A stretch of DNA of 64,000 bases from an uncultured Clostridia bacterium (GCA_947166135.1 CAMVDB010000004.1:1-64000); one strand, 5' to 3'. Counted from the stretch's first letter, positions 9,052-19,629 are shown. Made by a program: numbers and translations. Notes: generated from the letters alone by a model not told the origin.

Positions 9052-10536
9052 TCAGTTGGGATTCTCGTCGTCCTCGTTGAAGCGGTCGTCAAGGATATCG
9101 GCGATGATCTCACGCTCATCCATGTGGTATTTTACGCCGCGGATCTCCTGATAATCCTCGTGACCCTTGCCGGCTAAAACGATGATATCACCCGCCTCGG
9201 CGTTTTCGATACAGTAGCGGATCGCGTCGATACGGTTGGGGATGACGACGTACTTGCCGCCGACCTTGTCGAGTCCGACCTTGATATCGGCGATGATGTC
9301 GTTGACGTCCTCGAAGCGGCTGTTATCTTCGGTGACGACGGAGAGATCGGACAGTCTGCCGCTGACCTCGCCCATCTCGAAGCGGCGGTTTCTCGGACGG
9401 TTGCCGCCCGCGCCGAACATGGTGATCAGGCGGTGGGGCTTGTATTCACGCAGGGTTGAGAGCACGTTCTCCATGGAAACGGCGTTGTGCGCGTAGTCGA
9501 TCAGCATGGTGTAGTTGCCGGGAACGGGAACGACCTCGACTCTGCCCTTGACCTTGACGGTCTTGAGACCGGTCAGGATGTTTTCCTTCTTGAGATCGAA
9601 GTGACGGCATACCGCGATCGCCGCGAGTGCGTTGTAGACCGAGAAGCGGCCGGGGATCGCGACGTCTACGCTCAGCTCCTCCGCACCGGTGGTCTTGAAG
9701 TGTACGCCGATGAAGCCGGATTTCGCGACCAGCTCGTCGCCGTGCGCAACGAGGTCGGCGTTCTCGCTGTAGCCGTAGGTCTCGATCGCGCAGGTATGAC
9801 CCTCGGTCACGCCTGTTGCGCTCTCATCGTCGATATTGATGATACCGGTCTTGCAGCGCTTGAACAAAAGGCTCTTGCAGGCGAGGTACTCCGCCATGTC
9901 CTTGTGCTCACTGTCGCCGATATGGTCGCTCGAGAAGTTGGTGAAGATGCCGTAGTCGAAGAGAATACCGTCGGTGCGGTGCCATTTCAGACCGAGGGAC
10001 GACGCCTCGATGACCATCGCCTTGCAGCCCTCGTTGATCATGCGGCGCATCGCCTGCTGGATCTCATAGCTCTCGGGGGTGGTGTTGTTGGTTTTGTAGA
10101 TCTGGTTGTCGATCAGGATGCCCAGCGTGCCGATGGTGCCGGTCTTGATGCCCGCGTTCTCGAGGATGGATCGGATCATCGCGACGGTAGTGGTCTTGCC
10201 CTTGGTACCGGTCACGGCGATGGTGGCCAGCTCCTCGGCGGGTCTGCCGAAGAACTCCACGCTCATCAGCGCTAACGCAGCGCGCGCGTCCTTGACGCGG
10301 ACGACCGTCACACCGTCGTAGGCGATGCCCTCGTCCTCGACGATCAGCGCTTTTGCGCCGCGTTCCACCGCGTCGGGAATGAACTTATGACCGTCGACAT
10401 TGTAGCCCTTCAGGGCGACGAAGGCGCAGCCGGGTACGACCTTGCGGCTGTCGTAGATGACATCCTTGATTTTGACGTCAAGAGAACCTCCGTCGAGTGT
10501 ATATTCACAGTTTTTCAGTAAGTCGATAAGCTTCAT
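9052..10536 (-). CDS. murE: UDP-N-acetylmuramoyl-tripeptide synthetase MurE
   Basis: 494 aa; VTGTKGKTTTVAMIRSIL, NNTTPES, DYAHNAVSMENVL, GNRPRNRRFEMG. Confidence 0.93.
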   Translation of the reverse strand: MKLIDLLKNCEYTLDGGSLDVKIKDVIYDSRKVVPGCAFVALKGYNVDGHKFIPDAVERGAKALIVEDEGIAYDGVTVVRVKDARAALALMSVEFFGRPAEELATIAVTGTKGKTTTVAMIRSILENAGIKTGTIGTLGILIDNQIYKTNNTTPESYEIQQAMRRMINEGCKAMVIEASSLGLKWHRTDGILFDYGIFTNFSSDHIGDSEHKDMAEYLACKSLLFKRCKTGIINIDDESATGVTEGHTCAIETYGYSENADLVAHGDELVAKSGFIGVHFKTTGAEELSVDVAIPGRFSVYNALAAIAVCRHFDLKKENILTGLKTVKVKGRVEVVPVPGNYTMLIDYAHNAVSMENVLSTLREYKPHRLITMFGAGGNRPRNRRFEMGEVSGRLSDLSVVTEDNSRFEDVNDIIADIKVGLDKVGGKYVVIPNRIDAIRYCIENAEAGDIIVLAGKGHEDYQEIRGVKYHMDEREIIADILDDRFNEDDENPN

Positions 10537-10559
10537 TATAAGCCTCCTGCACTCATTAA

Positions 10560-10627
10560 TACTAATTTCCGATAGAAAGCAGACGATCAGTCCGATAAGA
10601 ATGTCGGGTTTTTATTGAAAATTAGTA
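10560..10627. mobile_element. Short (68-bp) element with the same TACTAAT...ATTAGTA ends as the 260-bp family
   Basis: ATACTAATTTCCGATAGAAA vs reverse complement of the right end, ATACTAATTTTCAATAAAAA; flanked by TAA/TCA. Confidence 0.6.
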
Positions 10628-11081
10628 TCAGGATAAAAATACTTCTATATTATACATACAAAAGCGGTAGAATGTCAATGTGTCTTTTTACAGGTTTATG
10701 TCGGATTTAGTGAAAATAGACGAAAAAAACCGAGAGGTTTTGATCGGAAACCTTTTCGTTCTTTTACGGAATCAAAAAATGATCACTGAGATGATTTTCG
10801 CTAATATCGGAAAAGACACTTTGACAATATGCACAAAAGCCGAATCGTGAAAACGAACAAATGGAAAAGCCACGATTTGTTAATAATGAACAGAAACAAA
10901 AAATTCAATTGTCAAAACCAACAAAAATCAATTTTATAATTAATGCTTTAGATAAAAAGTACAAAAGGAGTTGAAATCACGGGTGCTCTTATGGTAAAAT
11001 TTATACAGTGATTAGGTGTGCCGGTCCGGATTCTCGGTACATCTGTCCAAAAATATTTTTTGGAAAGAAGGAATATCCACC

Positions 11082-12359
11082 ATGAAAAAATTTGTTGCAT
11101 TGGTACTGGCTGTCCTGATGATGGCTTCCGTACTGGTCGCTTGCGGCGGCGGTAACAACGGCGGCAACGCCGGCAATACCGACACACCTAAGGGCGACAC
11201 CCCCGCCGAGTCCCTCGAAATCGAGAACGGCGCTAAACTGCTGGTATGGTCCGCTGATAAGGCTGTTGACCTGACCAAGAAGCTCTGCGAAGACTTCAAA
11301 GCTGCAAATGCTGACAAGAACATCGAGATCGAAGTTCAGGTACAGGGCGAAGACGCCGCTGCTACCCAGCTGCTGAAGGACCCCGACGCTGCTGCTGACG
11401 TATTCAGCTTCGCATCCGATCAGCTGAGCCGCCTGCTGAAGGCTGACTCTCTGGCTCCTGTTTTCTCTGCTAAGGACGTTATCGCCCGCAACAGTGAAGA
11501 CTCCGTAACCGTTGCTACCGTTGACGGCGAGCTGATGGCTTTCCCCGAGACCTGCGACAACGGCTACTGCCTGATCTACGACAAGTCCGTCGTATCCGAC
11601 GAGCAGGCTAAGACTCTCGAGGGTGTTCTCGAGGCTTGTAAGGCTGCAGGCGTTAAGTTCGTCATCGATGCAGGTAACGGTTTCTACTCCTGCATGTTCC
11701 CCTTCACCGGCGGTCTGAAGATCGACGGCATCAAGGATGACGTTCAGCAGTTCAACGATTACAACGAGGACGAAGTTGTCGCTACCCTGAAGGCGTTCTC
11801 CGACCTGTTCCACAAGTACAGCGACATCTTCATGTCTTCCGAGGACAGCCGTATCAACGCCGGCTTCCAGGAGACTCCTCACACTGTCGGCGCCGGCATC
11901 GACGGTCCTTGGAACGTTACTGCTGACCTGGCTGCTCTGGGCGACAACTTCGGCGCTGCCAAGCTGCCCACCATCAACGTTAAGGGCGAAGACAAGCAGA
12001 TCATCTCCCTGCACGGCTTCAAGTACATCGGCGTAAACGCTGTTTCCAAGTACCCCTACGCTGCTCAGGCTTTGGCTGACTTCCTGACCAACAAGCAGTC
12101 CCAGGTTGAGCGTGCAAAGGCTGTTGCTTGGGCTCCCTCCAACACCGAGGCTCTGTCCGATCCCGCTGTCACCGAGAACGCTGCTCTGAGCGCGATCTTC
12201 GAGCAGAAGCAGTATTCCGTACTGCAGTCCGGCATTGCTGAGACCTTCTGGACTCCCATGGGTGCTCTCGGCAACTACCTCTGGCAGGAAAGCGCCAACG
12301 ACGAGGCTTCTATCAAGGCTCAGCTCGAGAAGGCGATCATGCTCATCAAGGACGAATAA
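11082..12359 (+). CDS. Maltose/maltodextrin ABC transporter substrate-binding lipoprotein
   Basis: Lipobox VLVACGGG; MalE-like fold features; followed by MalF/MalG-like permeases. Confidence 0.9.
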   Translation: MKKFVALVLAVLMMASVLVACGGGNNGGNAGNTDTPKGDTPAESLEIENGAKLLVWSADKAVDLTKKLCEDFKAANADKNIEIEVQVQGEDAAATQLLKDPDAAADVFSFASDQLSRLLKADSLAPVFSAKDVIARNSEDSVTVATVDGELMAFPETCDNGYCLIYDKSVVSDEQAKTLEGVLEACKAAGVKFVIDAGNGFYSCMFPFTGGLKIDGIKDDVQQFNDYNEDEVVATLKAFSDLFHKYSDIFMSSEDSRINAGFQETPHTVGAGIDGPWNVTADLAALGDNFGAAKLPTINVKGEDKQIISLHGFKYIGVNAVSKYPYAAQALADFLTNKQSQVERAKAVAWAPSNTEALSDPAVTENAALSAIFEQKQYSVLQSGIAETFWTPMGALGNYLWQESANDEASIKAQLEKAIMLIKDE

Positions 12360-12417
12360 TCTGACTTATTCTCTTTGAAACTGTCATACTGACAGATTGT
12401 TTTAGGATTTAATTCGC

Positions 12418-12442
12418 GCCGGGCGGATAATCTCCGCCCGGC
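12418..12442 (+). terminator. Strong GC hairpin between the binding-protein and permease genes (possible attenuator/3' stabiliser)
   Basis: GCCGGGCGGA...TCCGCCCGGC; no clear T tract follows. Confidence 0.6.
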
Positions 12443-12550
12443 TGTGATGGCATTTAACCCCGAATCATTTACTGTACCGCTTTTTTGCGTCTGATAAGGT
12501 ATGGTAAAAATCTTCTCAGACGCAAAAGCTTCAAACTGGGAGTTGAACTG

Positions 12551-14089
12551 ATGAAATATATTGATTATGTACAGCTCAACCCGTTCCAGAAGTTCTGGTA
12601 TAATTTCAAAAACGCCATGATTGCATTGCCCTCGAACATCGGTAAGGTGTTCAAGGCGATCGGCAGATTCTTTAAGAAGATATTTGTCGGTATCGGCAAG
12701 GGCTTTGCCGGATATTTTACCAGATTCGTCAAGGGCGATTGGGCTACCAAGCTTTCTTACATTATTATGGGCTTTGGCAATATCGTCAGAGGCCAGATCG
12801 GCAAGGGTATCATCTTCCTTGCTACCGAAATTGCCTTTATTCTCTTTATGGTCACCGGTCTGGGCCAGGTAGGTCTCGGCTGGAGCGGTATCTATAACCT
12901 CGGTTTCTTCAACAACGGAAAGATCGGTTTCCATGAGAAGGCCTACTGGGCAGTCGACGAGGTTACCGGCCGCCGTGTACACATGCCCGCTGATAACTCG
13001 ATGAAACTGCTGCTTTACGGCGTTATGACGCTCGTAATCATCGCGCTGTTCATCGTGATCTATGTAGCCGCTACCAAGTCGGCTTATAAGGTTCAGCAGA
13101 TGAAGGCTGCCGGCGAGAAGCCGCAGTCCTTCAAGGAAGATGTCGCTGCGTTACTGGATGAGAAATTCCACGTAACCCTGCTGGCGTTCCCGACGCTGAC
13201 CATCTCTATCTTCACGATCCTGCCCCTGATCTTCATGATCCTGATCGCGTTCACCAACTATGACCAGAGCCACAACTTCTTCCAGTGGGTTGGTTTTGAG
13301 ACGTTCGGTCAGATCTTCGCGACCACCGGTGCTTCTGCTCTGAAGGGTAAGACCTTCCTCGAGCTGACCAAGTGGACGCTGGTATGGGCAGTATTCGCTA
13401 CCGTCCTGAACTATATCCTCGGTATGGTCGTCGCCCTGATGATCAACAAGAAGGGTATCAAGCTCAAGGCGCTGTGGAGAACCCTGTTCGTCGTAACCGT
13501 TGCGGTTCCCCAGTTCGTATCCCTGTTGCTGATGAGCCAGATGCTCGACTTCAACAACGGTGCGATCAACCTCGTTTTACAGCACCTCGGCATCATCAAG
13601 GAGCCGATCAACTTCCTCGGTGATCTGTCGCATCCGTGGATCGCGCGTATCACCGTTATCGTCGTCAATATCTGGGTAGGTATTCCGTACACCATTCTGA
13701 TTACCTCCGGTATCTTGATGAACATTCCTGCCGACCTTTATGAGAGTGCTACCATCGACGGTGCGGGCCCTGTCAGATCGTTCGTTTCGATCACCCTGCC
13801 CTACATGCTGTTCGTTACCACTCCCTACCTCATCACCACCTTCATCGGCAACATCAACAACTTCAACGTCATCTACCTGTTGTGCGGTTCGGCTCAGCAG
13901 TCGAACGAACTATATCGAGCCGGTTATACCGACCTGCTCGTTACATGGCTGTTCAACCTGACCACTGTATCGGGCGACTACAACCTCGCCGCAGCAATCG
14001 GTATCATGGTATTCATTGTCTGTGCTACAGTATCCCTGCTCACATTCAACCTTACCAAGTCTGCGAAGAATGAGGAGGAGTTCTCATGA
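12551..14089 (+). CDS. Maltodextrin ABC transporter permease (MalF-like)
   Basis: Multi-TM; EAA loop LYESATIDGAGPVRSFVSITLPYM. Confidence 0.9.
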   Translation: MKYIDYVQLNPFQKFWYNFKNAMIALPSNIGKVFKAIGRFFKKIFVGIGKGFAGYFTRFVKGDWATKLSYIIMGFGNIVRGQIGKGIIFLATEIAFILFMVTGLGQVGLGWSGIYNLGFFNNGKIGFHEKAYWAVDEVTGRRVHMPADNSMKLLLYGVMTLVIIALFIVIYVAATKSAYKVQQMKAAGEKPQSFKEDVAALLDEKFHVTLLAFPTLTISIFTILPLIFMILIAFTNYDQSHNFFQWVGFETFGQIFATTGASALKGKTFLELTKWTLVWAVFATVLNYILGMVVALMINKKGIKLKALWRTLFVVTVAVPQFVSLLLMSQMLDFNNGAINLVLQHLGIIKEPINFLGDLSHPWIARITVIVVNIWVGIPYTILITSGILMNIPADLYESATIDGAGPVRSFVSITLPYMLFVTTPYLITTFIGNINNFNVIYLLCGSAQQSNELYRAGYTDLLVTWLFNLTTVSGDYNLAAAIGIMVFIVCATVSLLTFNLTKSAKNEEEFS

Positions 14090-14967
14090 TTAAAAGTTAT
14101 AAACTTCGTCGAATCATCTCGAATGCGCTTATTTACATTCTGCTCGGCGGTCTTGGCTTAATCTGGATCTCTCCTCTGGTTTACATGATCATCCATTCGT
14201 TCCGTGCCGACGGCGGTGCGTTCTATTCGCACATCCTGCCCTGGCCGAACGCTGACGGCGTGAGATTCACCCTTCAGAACTATGTTGATCTGTTCACCAA
14301 GGCTGACAATACCGCTAACTTCCCCCAGTGGTTCCTGAACACCTTCATCATCGCGATCTTCAGTTGCATCATCTCTACTCTTGCAGTTATGATGGTTTCC
14401 TACGCGTTCAGCCGTCTGCGCTTCCCCGCCAGAAAGCCGCTGATTAACGTCGGTATGATCCTGGGCATGTTCCCCGGCTTCATGACCATGATCGCGATCT
14501 ACTATCTGCTGAAGGCTCTGGGCATTCTGCAGCTTCCGCACCTTGCTCTGATTATCTGCTACTCGGCAGGCGCCGGTCTGGGCTACCAGATCAGCAAAGG
14601 CTTCTTCGATACCATCCCGCGTGCGTTGGATGAAGCCGCTACCATCGACGGCGCTACGAAGAACCAGATCTTCTGGAAGATCATCCTTCCGATGTCTAAG
14701 CCCATTATCGTTTACACCATCCTGACCTCCTTCATCGGTCCCTGGACAGACTTCGTTCTGGCTAAGATCATCGTCGGCGCTCAGGGTCAGCAGTACTACA
14801 CTGTTGCGATCGGTCTGCAGATCTTCATCGATAAGGAGCATAAGTCGGCATACTTCAAGCAGTTCCTCGCCGGTTCTGTTGTCGTTGCTGTTCCGATCAC
14901 CGCTCTGTTCCTGTTCCTGCAGAGATATTACGTTGAAGGCGTTACCGCCGGCGGCGTTAAGGGCTAA
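14086..14967 (+). CDS. Maltodextrin ABC transporter permease (MalG-like)
   Basis: EAA loop LDEAATIDGATKNQIFWKIILPMSKP; ATGA overlap with the upstream permease. Confidence 0.9.
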   Translation: MIKSYKLRRIISNALIYILLGGLGLIWISPLVYMIIHSFRADGGAFYSHILPWPNADGVRFTLQNYVDLFTKADNTANFPQWFLNTFIIAIFSCIISTLAVMMVSYAFSRLRFPARKPLINVGMILGMFPGFMTMIAIYYLLKALGILQLPHLALIICYSAGAGLGYQISKGFFDTIPRALDEAATIDGATKNQIFWKIILPMSKPIIVYTILTSFIGPWTDFVLAKIIVGAQGQQYYTVAIGLQIFIDKEHKSAYFKQFLAGSVVVAVPITALFLFLQRYYVEGVTAGGVKG

Positions 14968-14982
14968 TTTACAACATACGTT

Positions 14983-15008
14983 AAGGGCGGAGTTCTCTCC
15001 GCCCTTTT
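14983..15008 (+). terminator. Intrinsic terminator
   Basis: AAGGGCGGAG TTCT CTCCGCCCTTTT. Confidence 0.8.
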
Positions 15009-15080
15009 GCGTTTATGATTCAGTTATCGCCGAACCCTATACGGCTTCGGCAATCTTAACCGACCCCAAAGGAGAATAAG

Positions 15081-16709
15081 ATGAAACGAATCCTATCCTT
15101 TCTTTTAGTGATATGCCTGCTCGCCGGACTGCTCGCGGCATGCGGCGGGAAGAAAAATGCAGATGGCGACAAGAAGGCTGACGACGGTTCCGCTGATCCT
15201 GTCGAGACACTGAAGATCGAGCCCTCAGCCGACAAATACCGCAATTTTTATCAGGTATGGATCGGAGCGTTCTGTGATTCGAACGGCGACGGCACCGGCG
15301 ATCTGCCCGGCGTGATCTCCAAGCTCGATTATATCAACGACGGCGATCCCAACGGCGGCGACGATCTCGGCGCAGACGGAATCTGGCTCTCGCCGATGAT
15401 GCCCTCCAAGTCCTATCATAAGTACAACGTCCGCGATTACTTCGATATCGACCCCGATTTCGGTACGCTCGAGGATTTTGATAAGCTGCTTGAAGAAGCG
15501 CACAAGCGCGGCGTCAAGGTCATCATCGACCTGGTGCTGAACCACAGCGGCGACGATCATGAGTTCTTCCTCAAGGCGTGTGACGAGCTCAGCGAGGGCA
15601 AGGAGGACGGCTACGCCCGTTACTACAATATCTCCAAGACTTCCGACAATACCTACAATCGTCCGGTCATGGGTACCGATTACTATTACGAGGGACCTTT
15701 CTCGACCGATATGCCTGACTGGAACTTAAGCTATGAAGGTACCCGCGAGTATTTCGAGAAGATCACGAAGTTCTGGCTTGAGAAGGGCGTCGACGGCTTC
15801 CGTCTTGACGCAGTCAAGTATTTCGGTGACAAGAACACCGATGCGGTCGAATTCCTCGGCTGGTTCTATAAGATGGCGCAGAAGTACAATCCCGACGTCT
15901 ATATGGTCGGCGAGGATTGGGACGAAGCCGGTAACGTCTACGAGATGTACAAGAGCGGCATAGACAGCCTCTTCAACTTCAAGTTCGGCGATACCGCCGG
16001 CGAGTTCGTCTCCTCATGTCACGGTATGATCGGCGATATGGCAAAGAAGCTCCAGAAATACGATAATCATATCAAGGAGAATAACGCAAACGCCATCAAC
16101 GCGAATTTCCTGACCAATCACGACATGGTTCGCGTCGCCAATATGCTGGACGAGGATGACAACAAGATGGCGGCGGCGCTGTACATGTTCGCGCCCGGCA
16201 ACGCCTTCACCTACTACGGTGAGGAGATCGGTATTGAGGCGGCGAGCACCTCGAGCGACGCGTACTACCGCACCGCGATGATCTGGGACAACGACGATCT
16301 GCCCAAGATCACCGTACCCGGTGTGTCGAGCGTTGACGCGAATTCGCTCGGCGGTGTGAAGCAGCAGCTTGAGCAGAAGCACAGCCTGCTGAACGCTTAC
16401 CGCAAGATGATCAGGATCCGTCAGCAGAATCCCGAGATCGCCCGCGGCAATATCGCCGAGCTCGTGAACTTCGACGATAAGAAGTGCGCCGGATATATCA
16501 CCGATTACAACGGCTCGCGCGTTCTGATCATCCACAACGCGTCCGACAAGGCTCAGGAGCTGACGATCGACATGATCGCGAATCCCGAGCTGCGCGGCTG
16601 GATCAACGCCGACCTAGCCGAGACTCCGAACGAGGAACCGGTCAAGCTCAGCGGCACGACCCTCAGCGTTCCCGAACGCACCTCTGTTGTGCTGAAAGAA
16701 AACAAATAA
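15081..16709 (+). CDS. Alpha-amylase family (GH13) lipoprotein
   Basis: Lipobox LLAACGGK; DFYQVWIGAFCDSNGDGTGDLPG-type start, GVKVIIDLVLNH, GFRLDAVKYFG, NFLTNHDMVR. Confidence 0.92.
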   Translation: MKRILSFLLVICLLAGLLAACGGKKNADGDKKADDGSADPVETLKIEPSADKYRNFYQVWIGAFCDSNGDGTGDLPGVISKLDYINDGDPNGGDDLGADGIWLSPMMPSKSYHKYNVRDYFDIDPDFGTLEDFDKLLEEAHKRGVKVIIDLVLNHSGDDHEFFLKACDELSEGKEDGYARYYNISKTSDNTYNRPVMGTDYYYEGPFSTDMPDWNLSYEGTREYFEKITKFWLEKGVDGFRLDAVKYFGDKNTDAVEFLGWFYKMAQKYNPDVYMVGEDWDEAGNVYEMYKSGIDSLFNFKFGDTAGEFVSSCHGMIGDMAKKLQKYDNHIKENNANAINANFLTNHDMVRVANMLDEDDNKMAAALYMFAPGNAFTYYGEEIGIEAASTSSDAYYRTAMIWDNDDLPKITVPGVSSVDANSLGGVKQQLEQKHSLLNAYRKMIRIRQQNPEIARGNIAELVNFDDKKCAGYITDYNGSRVLIIHNASDKAQELTIDMIANPELRGWINADLAETPNEEPVKLSGTTLSVPERTSVVLKENK

Positions 16710-16728
16710 GCTTCATAAAGCAACCCCT

Positions 16729-16758
16729 GCGCCCGATTCAAGAGAGTCGGGCGCTTTT
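16729..16758 (+). terminator. Intrinsic terminator
   Basis: GCGCCCGA...TCGGGCGCTTTT. Confidence 0.75.
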
Positions 16759-16814
16759 GCGCAAAGTGTACAATTTTACAGGGCTTTATGATAAGGGTTA
16801 ACGCAGATTGATAC

Positions 16815-16843
16815 TTGCAAAACCAACCGTAAAATAGTATAAT
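16815..16843 (+). promoter_or_regulatory. Putative sigma-A promoter of proS (TTGCAA-17-TATAAT)
   Basis: Hexamers with exact 17-nt spacing upstream of proS. Confidence 0.5.
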
Positions 16844-16896
16844 ATTTAAGACTAGGCTTAATACTATTCCCTAATATTTCAACATCGGAGGAGATT

Positions 16897-18336
16897 ATGG
16901 CTCAGAATAAGAAAATGGTCGAGGCGATCACCGGCCGCGACGAGGATTTTGCAAAATGGTATACCGACATCGTCAAGAAGGCGGAGCTGGTAGATTACTC
17001 TAACGTCAAGGGCTGTATGGTCATCCGACCCTACGGCTTCGCGATCTGGGAGAACATGCGCAACGACATGGACCGCCGCTTCAAGGAGACCGGTCACGAG
17101 AACGTCTATATGCCGATGTTCATCCCCGAGAGCCTTCTCGAGAAGGAGAAGGATCACGTCGAGGGCTTCGCGCCCGAGTGCGCGTGGGTCACTGTCGGCG
17201 GCTCCGAGAAGCTGACCGAGCGCCTGTGCGTTCGTCCGACCTCCGAGACCCTCTTCTGTGAGCACTATGCGAAGATCGTCAACACCTACCGCGATCTGCC
17301 GAAGCTCTATAACCAGTGGTGCTCCGTCGTCCGCTGGGAAAAGACCACCCGTCCGTTCCTGCGTACCTCCGAGTTCCTGTGGCAGGAGGGTCATACCCTC
17401 CATGAGACCGAGGAAGAGGCGCGTGAGGAGACCCTGCGCATGCTCAAGGTCTACACCGATTTCTATAAAGAGACCCTTGCGATCCCCGCGGTCGTAGGCG
17501 AGAAGACCCCGAAGGAGCGTTTCGCCGGCGCGAAGGAGACCTATACCATCGAGCCGATGATGCATAACGGCGTCGCGTTGCAGGGCGGTACCTCCCATTA
17601 CTTCGGCGACGGCTTTGCGCGCGCCTTCGACATCACCTACACCGGCAGAGATAACAAGCTGCATTATCCGCACCAGACCTCCTGGGGCACCTCTACCCGC
17701 ATGATCGGCGCGCTGATCATGGTACACTCTGACGACGACGGTCTTGTCCTGCCGCCGAAGGTCGCTCCGATCCAGGTCGCGATCATCCCGATCGCCCAGC
17801 ATAAGGAAGGCGTTCTGGATAAGGCGAATGAGCTCTATGAGCAGCTCAAGAGGCAGTTCCGCGTAAAGCTCGACGATTCCGACCAGAGCCCGGGCTGGAA
17901 GTTCGCTCAGTATGAGATGAAGGGTGTGCCGATCCGTCTGGAGCTCGGCCCCAAGGATATCGAGAAGAACCAGTGCGTGTTGGTGCGCCGCGATACTCGT
18001 GAGAAGCTCTTTGTCTCTCTCGATAACCTCGAGCAGGAGATCGCCGATCTCCTCGTGAAGATCCACGACGACATGTACAACCGTGCGCTCGAGAATATGA
18101 AGGAAAAGACCCATGTCGCGCACAACTTCGACGAGTTCGTCGAGATCGCCGCCAACAAGCCCGGCTTCATCAAGGCTATGTGGTGCGGCGACAGCGCATG
18201 TGAAGATAAGATCAAGGACGTTACCGGCGGTGTGAAATCCCGCTGCATCCCCTTTGAGGAGGAGAACCTCGGCGACGTCTGCGCCTGCTGCGGCAAGCCC
18301 GCCAAGCATATGGTTTACTGGGGCAAGCAGTATTGA
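16897..18336 (+). CDS. proS: Prolyl-tRNA synthetase (short, archaeal/eukaryote-like ProS type)
   Basis: 479 aa; FADWYTDI-type start, [35 protein letters not shown]-terminal Cys-rich zinc-binding region. Confidence 0.92.
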   Translation: MAQNKKMVEAITGRDEDFAKWYTDIVKKAELVDYSNVKGCMVIRPYGFAIWENMRNDMDRRFKETGHENVYMPMFIPESLLEKEKDHVEGFAPECAWVTVGGSEKLTERLCVRPTSETLFCEHYAKIVNTYRDLPKLYNQWCSVVRWEKTTRPFLRTSEFLWQEGHTLHETEEEAREETLRMLKVYTDFYKETLAIPAVVGEKTPKERFAGAKETYTIEPMMHNGVALQGGTSHYFGDGFARAFDITYTGRDNKLHYPHQTSWGTSTRMIGALIMVHSDDDGLVLPPKVAPIQVAIIPIAQHKEGVLDKANELYEQLKRQFRVKLDDSDQSPGWKFAQYEMKGVPIRLELGPKDIEKNQCVLVRRDTREKLFVSLDNLEQEIADLLVKIHDDMYNRALENMKEKTHVAHNFDEFVEIAANKPGFIKAMWCGDSACEDKIKDVTGGVKSRCIPFEEENLGDVCACCGKPAKHMVYWGKQY

Positions 18337-18341
18337 TTCCC

Positions 18342-18497
18342 GGATAACGATTAACGGAGAACGGAGAACAGTGAAGGGCGGGGCACCCGCACCCGATTGT
18401 AATATTTTTTATCACGTTTCAGATGATTTGTATTACAGTCCGAAAATCCAAAAGGGTTTAACTTCTACCGTTATCTATTATCCGTTATCCGTTCTCC
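18342..18497. repeat. Intergenic element with inverted ends made of degenerate heptamers (GGATAAC/GGAGAAC)n
   Basis: Left GGATAACGATTAACGGAGAACGGAGAAC; reverse complement of right GGAGAACGGATAACGGATAATAGATAAC. Confidence 0.7.
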
Positions 18498-18518
18498 AAA
18501 ACAGAAAGGAGCGGTACC

Positions 18519-19457
18519 ATGCCGATCAAAATTCAAAATGACCTGCCGGCGATCAAGATTCTGGAAAGCGAGAATATCTTCGTCATGCAGGAGGATCGTG
18601 CAACGACCCAGGATATACGACCGCTCAAGATCGTTATCGTCAACCTGATGCCTACCAAGGTCGCCACTGAGACCCAGCTCATGCGCCTGCTCGGTAATTC
18701 TCCTCTGCAGGTGGATGTCGAGCTGCTGCAGATGGCGAGTCATAAATCCAAGAATACATCCGAAGAGCACCTGACGAAGTTCTACAAGACCTTTGACGAG
18801 ATCCGCGGCGAGAAGTTCGACGGCATGATCGTTACCGGCGCGCCTGTGGAGAAGATCCCCTTTGAGGAGGTCGACTACTGGGATGAGTTGTGCGAGGTGT
18901 TCGAGTGGGCGAAGAAGAACGTCTACTCCACCATGTTCATCTGCTGGGGTGCTCAGGCAGGGTTGTACTATCGCTACGGCATCGAGAAGCAGGATCTGCC
19001 GAAGAAGCTCTTTGGTATCTACAACCACATGATCCTCAACCCGAAGCATCCGCTGATGCGCGGATTCGACGATTATTTCCTCGTTCCGCACTCCCGTTAT
19101 ACCGGCGTAAAAAGCGAGGATATCGAGGCGATACCGGAGCTGGAGATTCTTGCGACCTCCAAGAAAGCGGGCGCCGCGATCATCTGCTCGAAGAACGGCA
19201 GAGAGTTCTACCTGCTCGGACACTGCGAGTATGATTACGACACCCTCGCAAAGGAGTATTACCGCGACGTGGAGAAGGGTATCGAGATCCAGATGCCGTA
19301 CAACTACTTCCCCGACAACAACGTCAATCGCAAACCCGTGATGACGTGGCGATCCCACGGCTCTCTGCTGTATTCCAACTGGCTGAATTACTACCTGTAT
19401 CAGCAGACGCCGTATGACCTCGAGGATCTGAAGAAGATGTACGAGGCAGAACAATAA
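18519..19457 (+). CDS. metA: Homoserine O-acyltransferase MetA/MetAA
   Basis: 312 aa; [49 protein letters not shown]. Confidence 0.95.
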   Translation: MPIKIQNDLPAIKILESENIFVMQEDRATTQDIRPLKIVIVNLMPTKVATETQLMRLLGNSPLQVDVELLQMASHKSKNTSEEHLTKFYKTFDEIRGEKFDGMIVTGAPVEKIPFEEVDYWDELCEVFEWAKKNVYSTMFICWGAQAGLYYRYGIEKQDLPKKLFGIYNHMILNPKHPLMRGFDDYFLVPHSRYTGVKSEDIEAIPELEILATSKKAGAAIICSKNGREFYLLGHCEYDYDTLAKEYYRDVEKGIEIQMPYNYFPDNNVNRKPVMTWRSHGSLLYSNWLNYYLYQQTPYDLEDLKKMYEAEQ

Positions 19458-19487
19458 AACGATAGAAAAAGCCGACCTTGAAAGGTC

Positions 19488-19610
19488 AATATCATTAAGT
19501 TGAGAAATGTGTCTCGCTGACGCTCAGTCAGTTGATGCAATTCCTCAGTCACCATTCGGTGACAGCTCCCTTTCCCAAAGGGAGCCTCTCTTAACTTAAT
19601 GATCTTGCCA
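19488..19610. mobile_element. 123-bp hairpin-rich MITE-like element nested in a terminator, with 9-bp direct repeats TGAAAGGTC (19479-19487 and 19611-19619)
   Basis: Inverted ends ATCATTAAGTT(G/A)AG; hairpins GTCACC/GGTGAC and GCTCCCTTT/AAAGGGAGC; excision in silico regenerates GCCGACCTTGAAAGGTCGGC. Confidence 0.8.
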
Positions 19611-19629
19611 TGAAAGGTCGGCTTTTGTT

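Noticed and set aside
10640-11081. LacI/CcpA operators in the long AT-rich region upstream of the maltodextrin operon
   Set aside because: Several weak dyads and promoter-like hexamers present, none convincing enough to assign by eye.
16759-16896. T-box leader upstream of proS
   Set aside because: Gap is short and no T-box antiterminator motif was seen; only a plausible promoter and RBS.
16879-18309. 476-aa ORF antisense to proS, and similar long antisense ORFs (1227-2216 -, 35676-37310 -, 43817-45001 +, 51915-53555 -, 62359-63840 +)
   Set aside because: Shadow ORFs opposite strongly supported genes; composition is typical of reverse-frame translation of GC-rich codons and no recognisable domains appear.
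18342-18497. CRISPR-like array in the heptamer-repeat regions
   Set aside because: Units are 7 bp, degenerate, without spacers, and arranged as inverted ends; not a CRISPR. No CRISPR array seen in the window.
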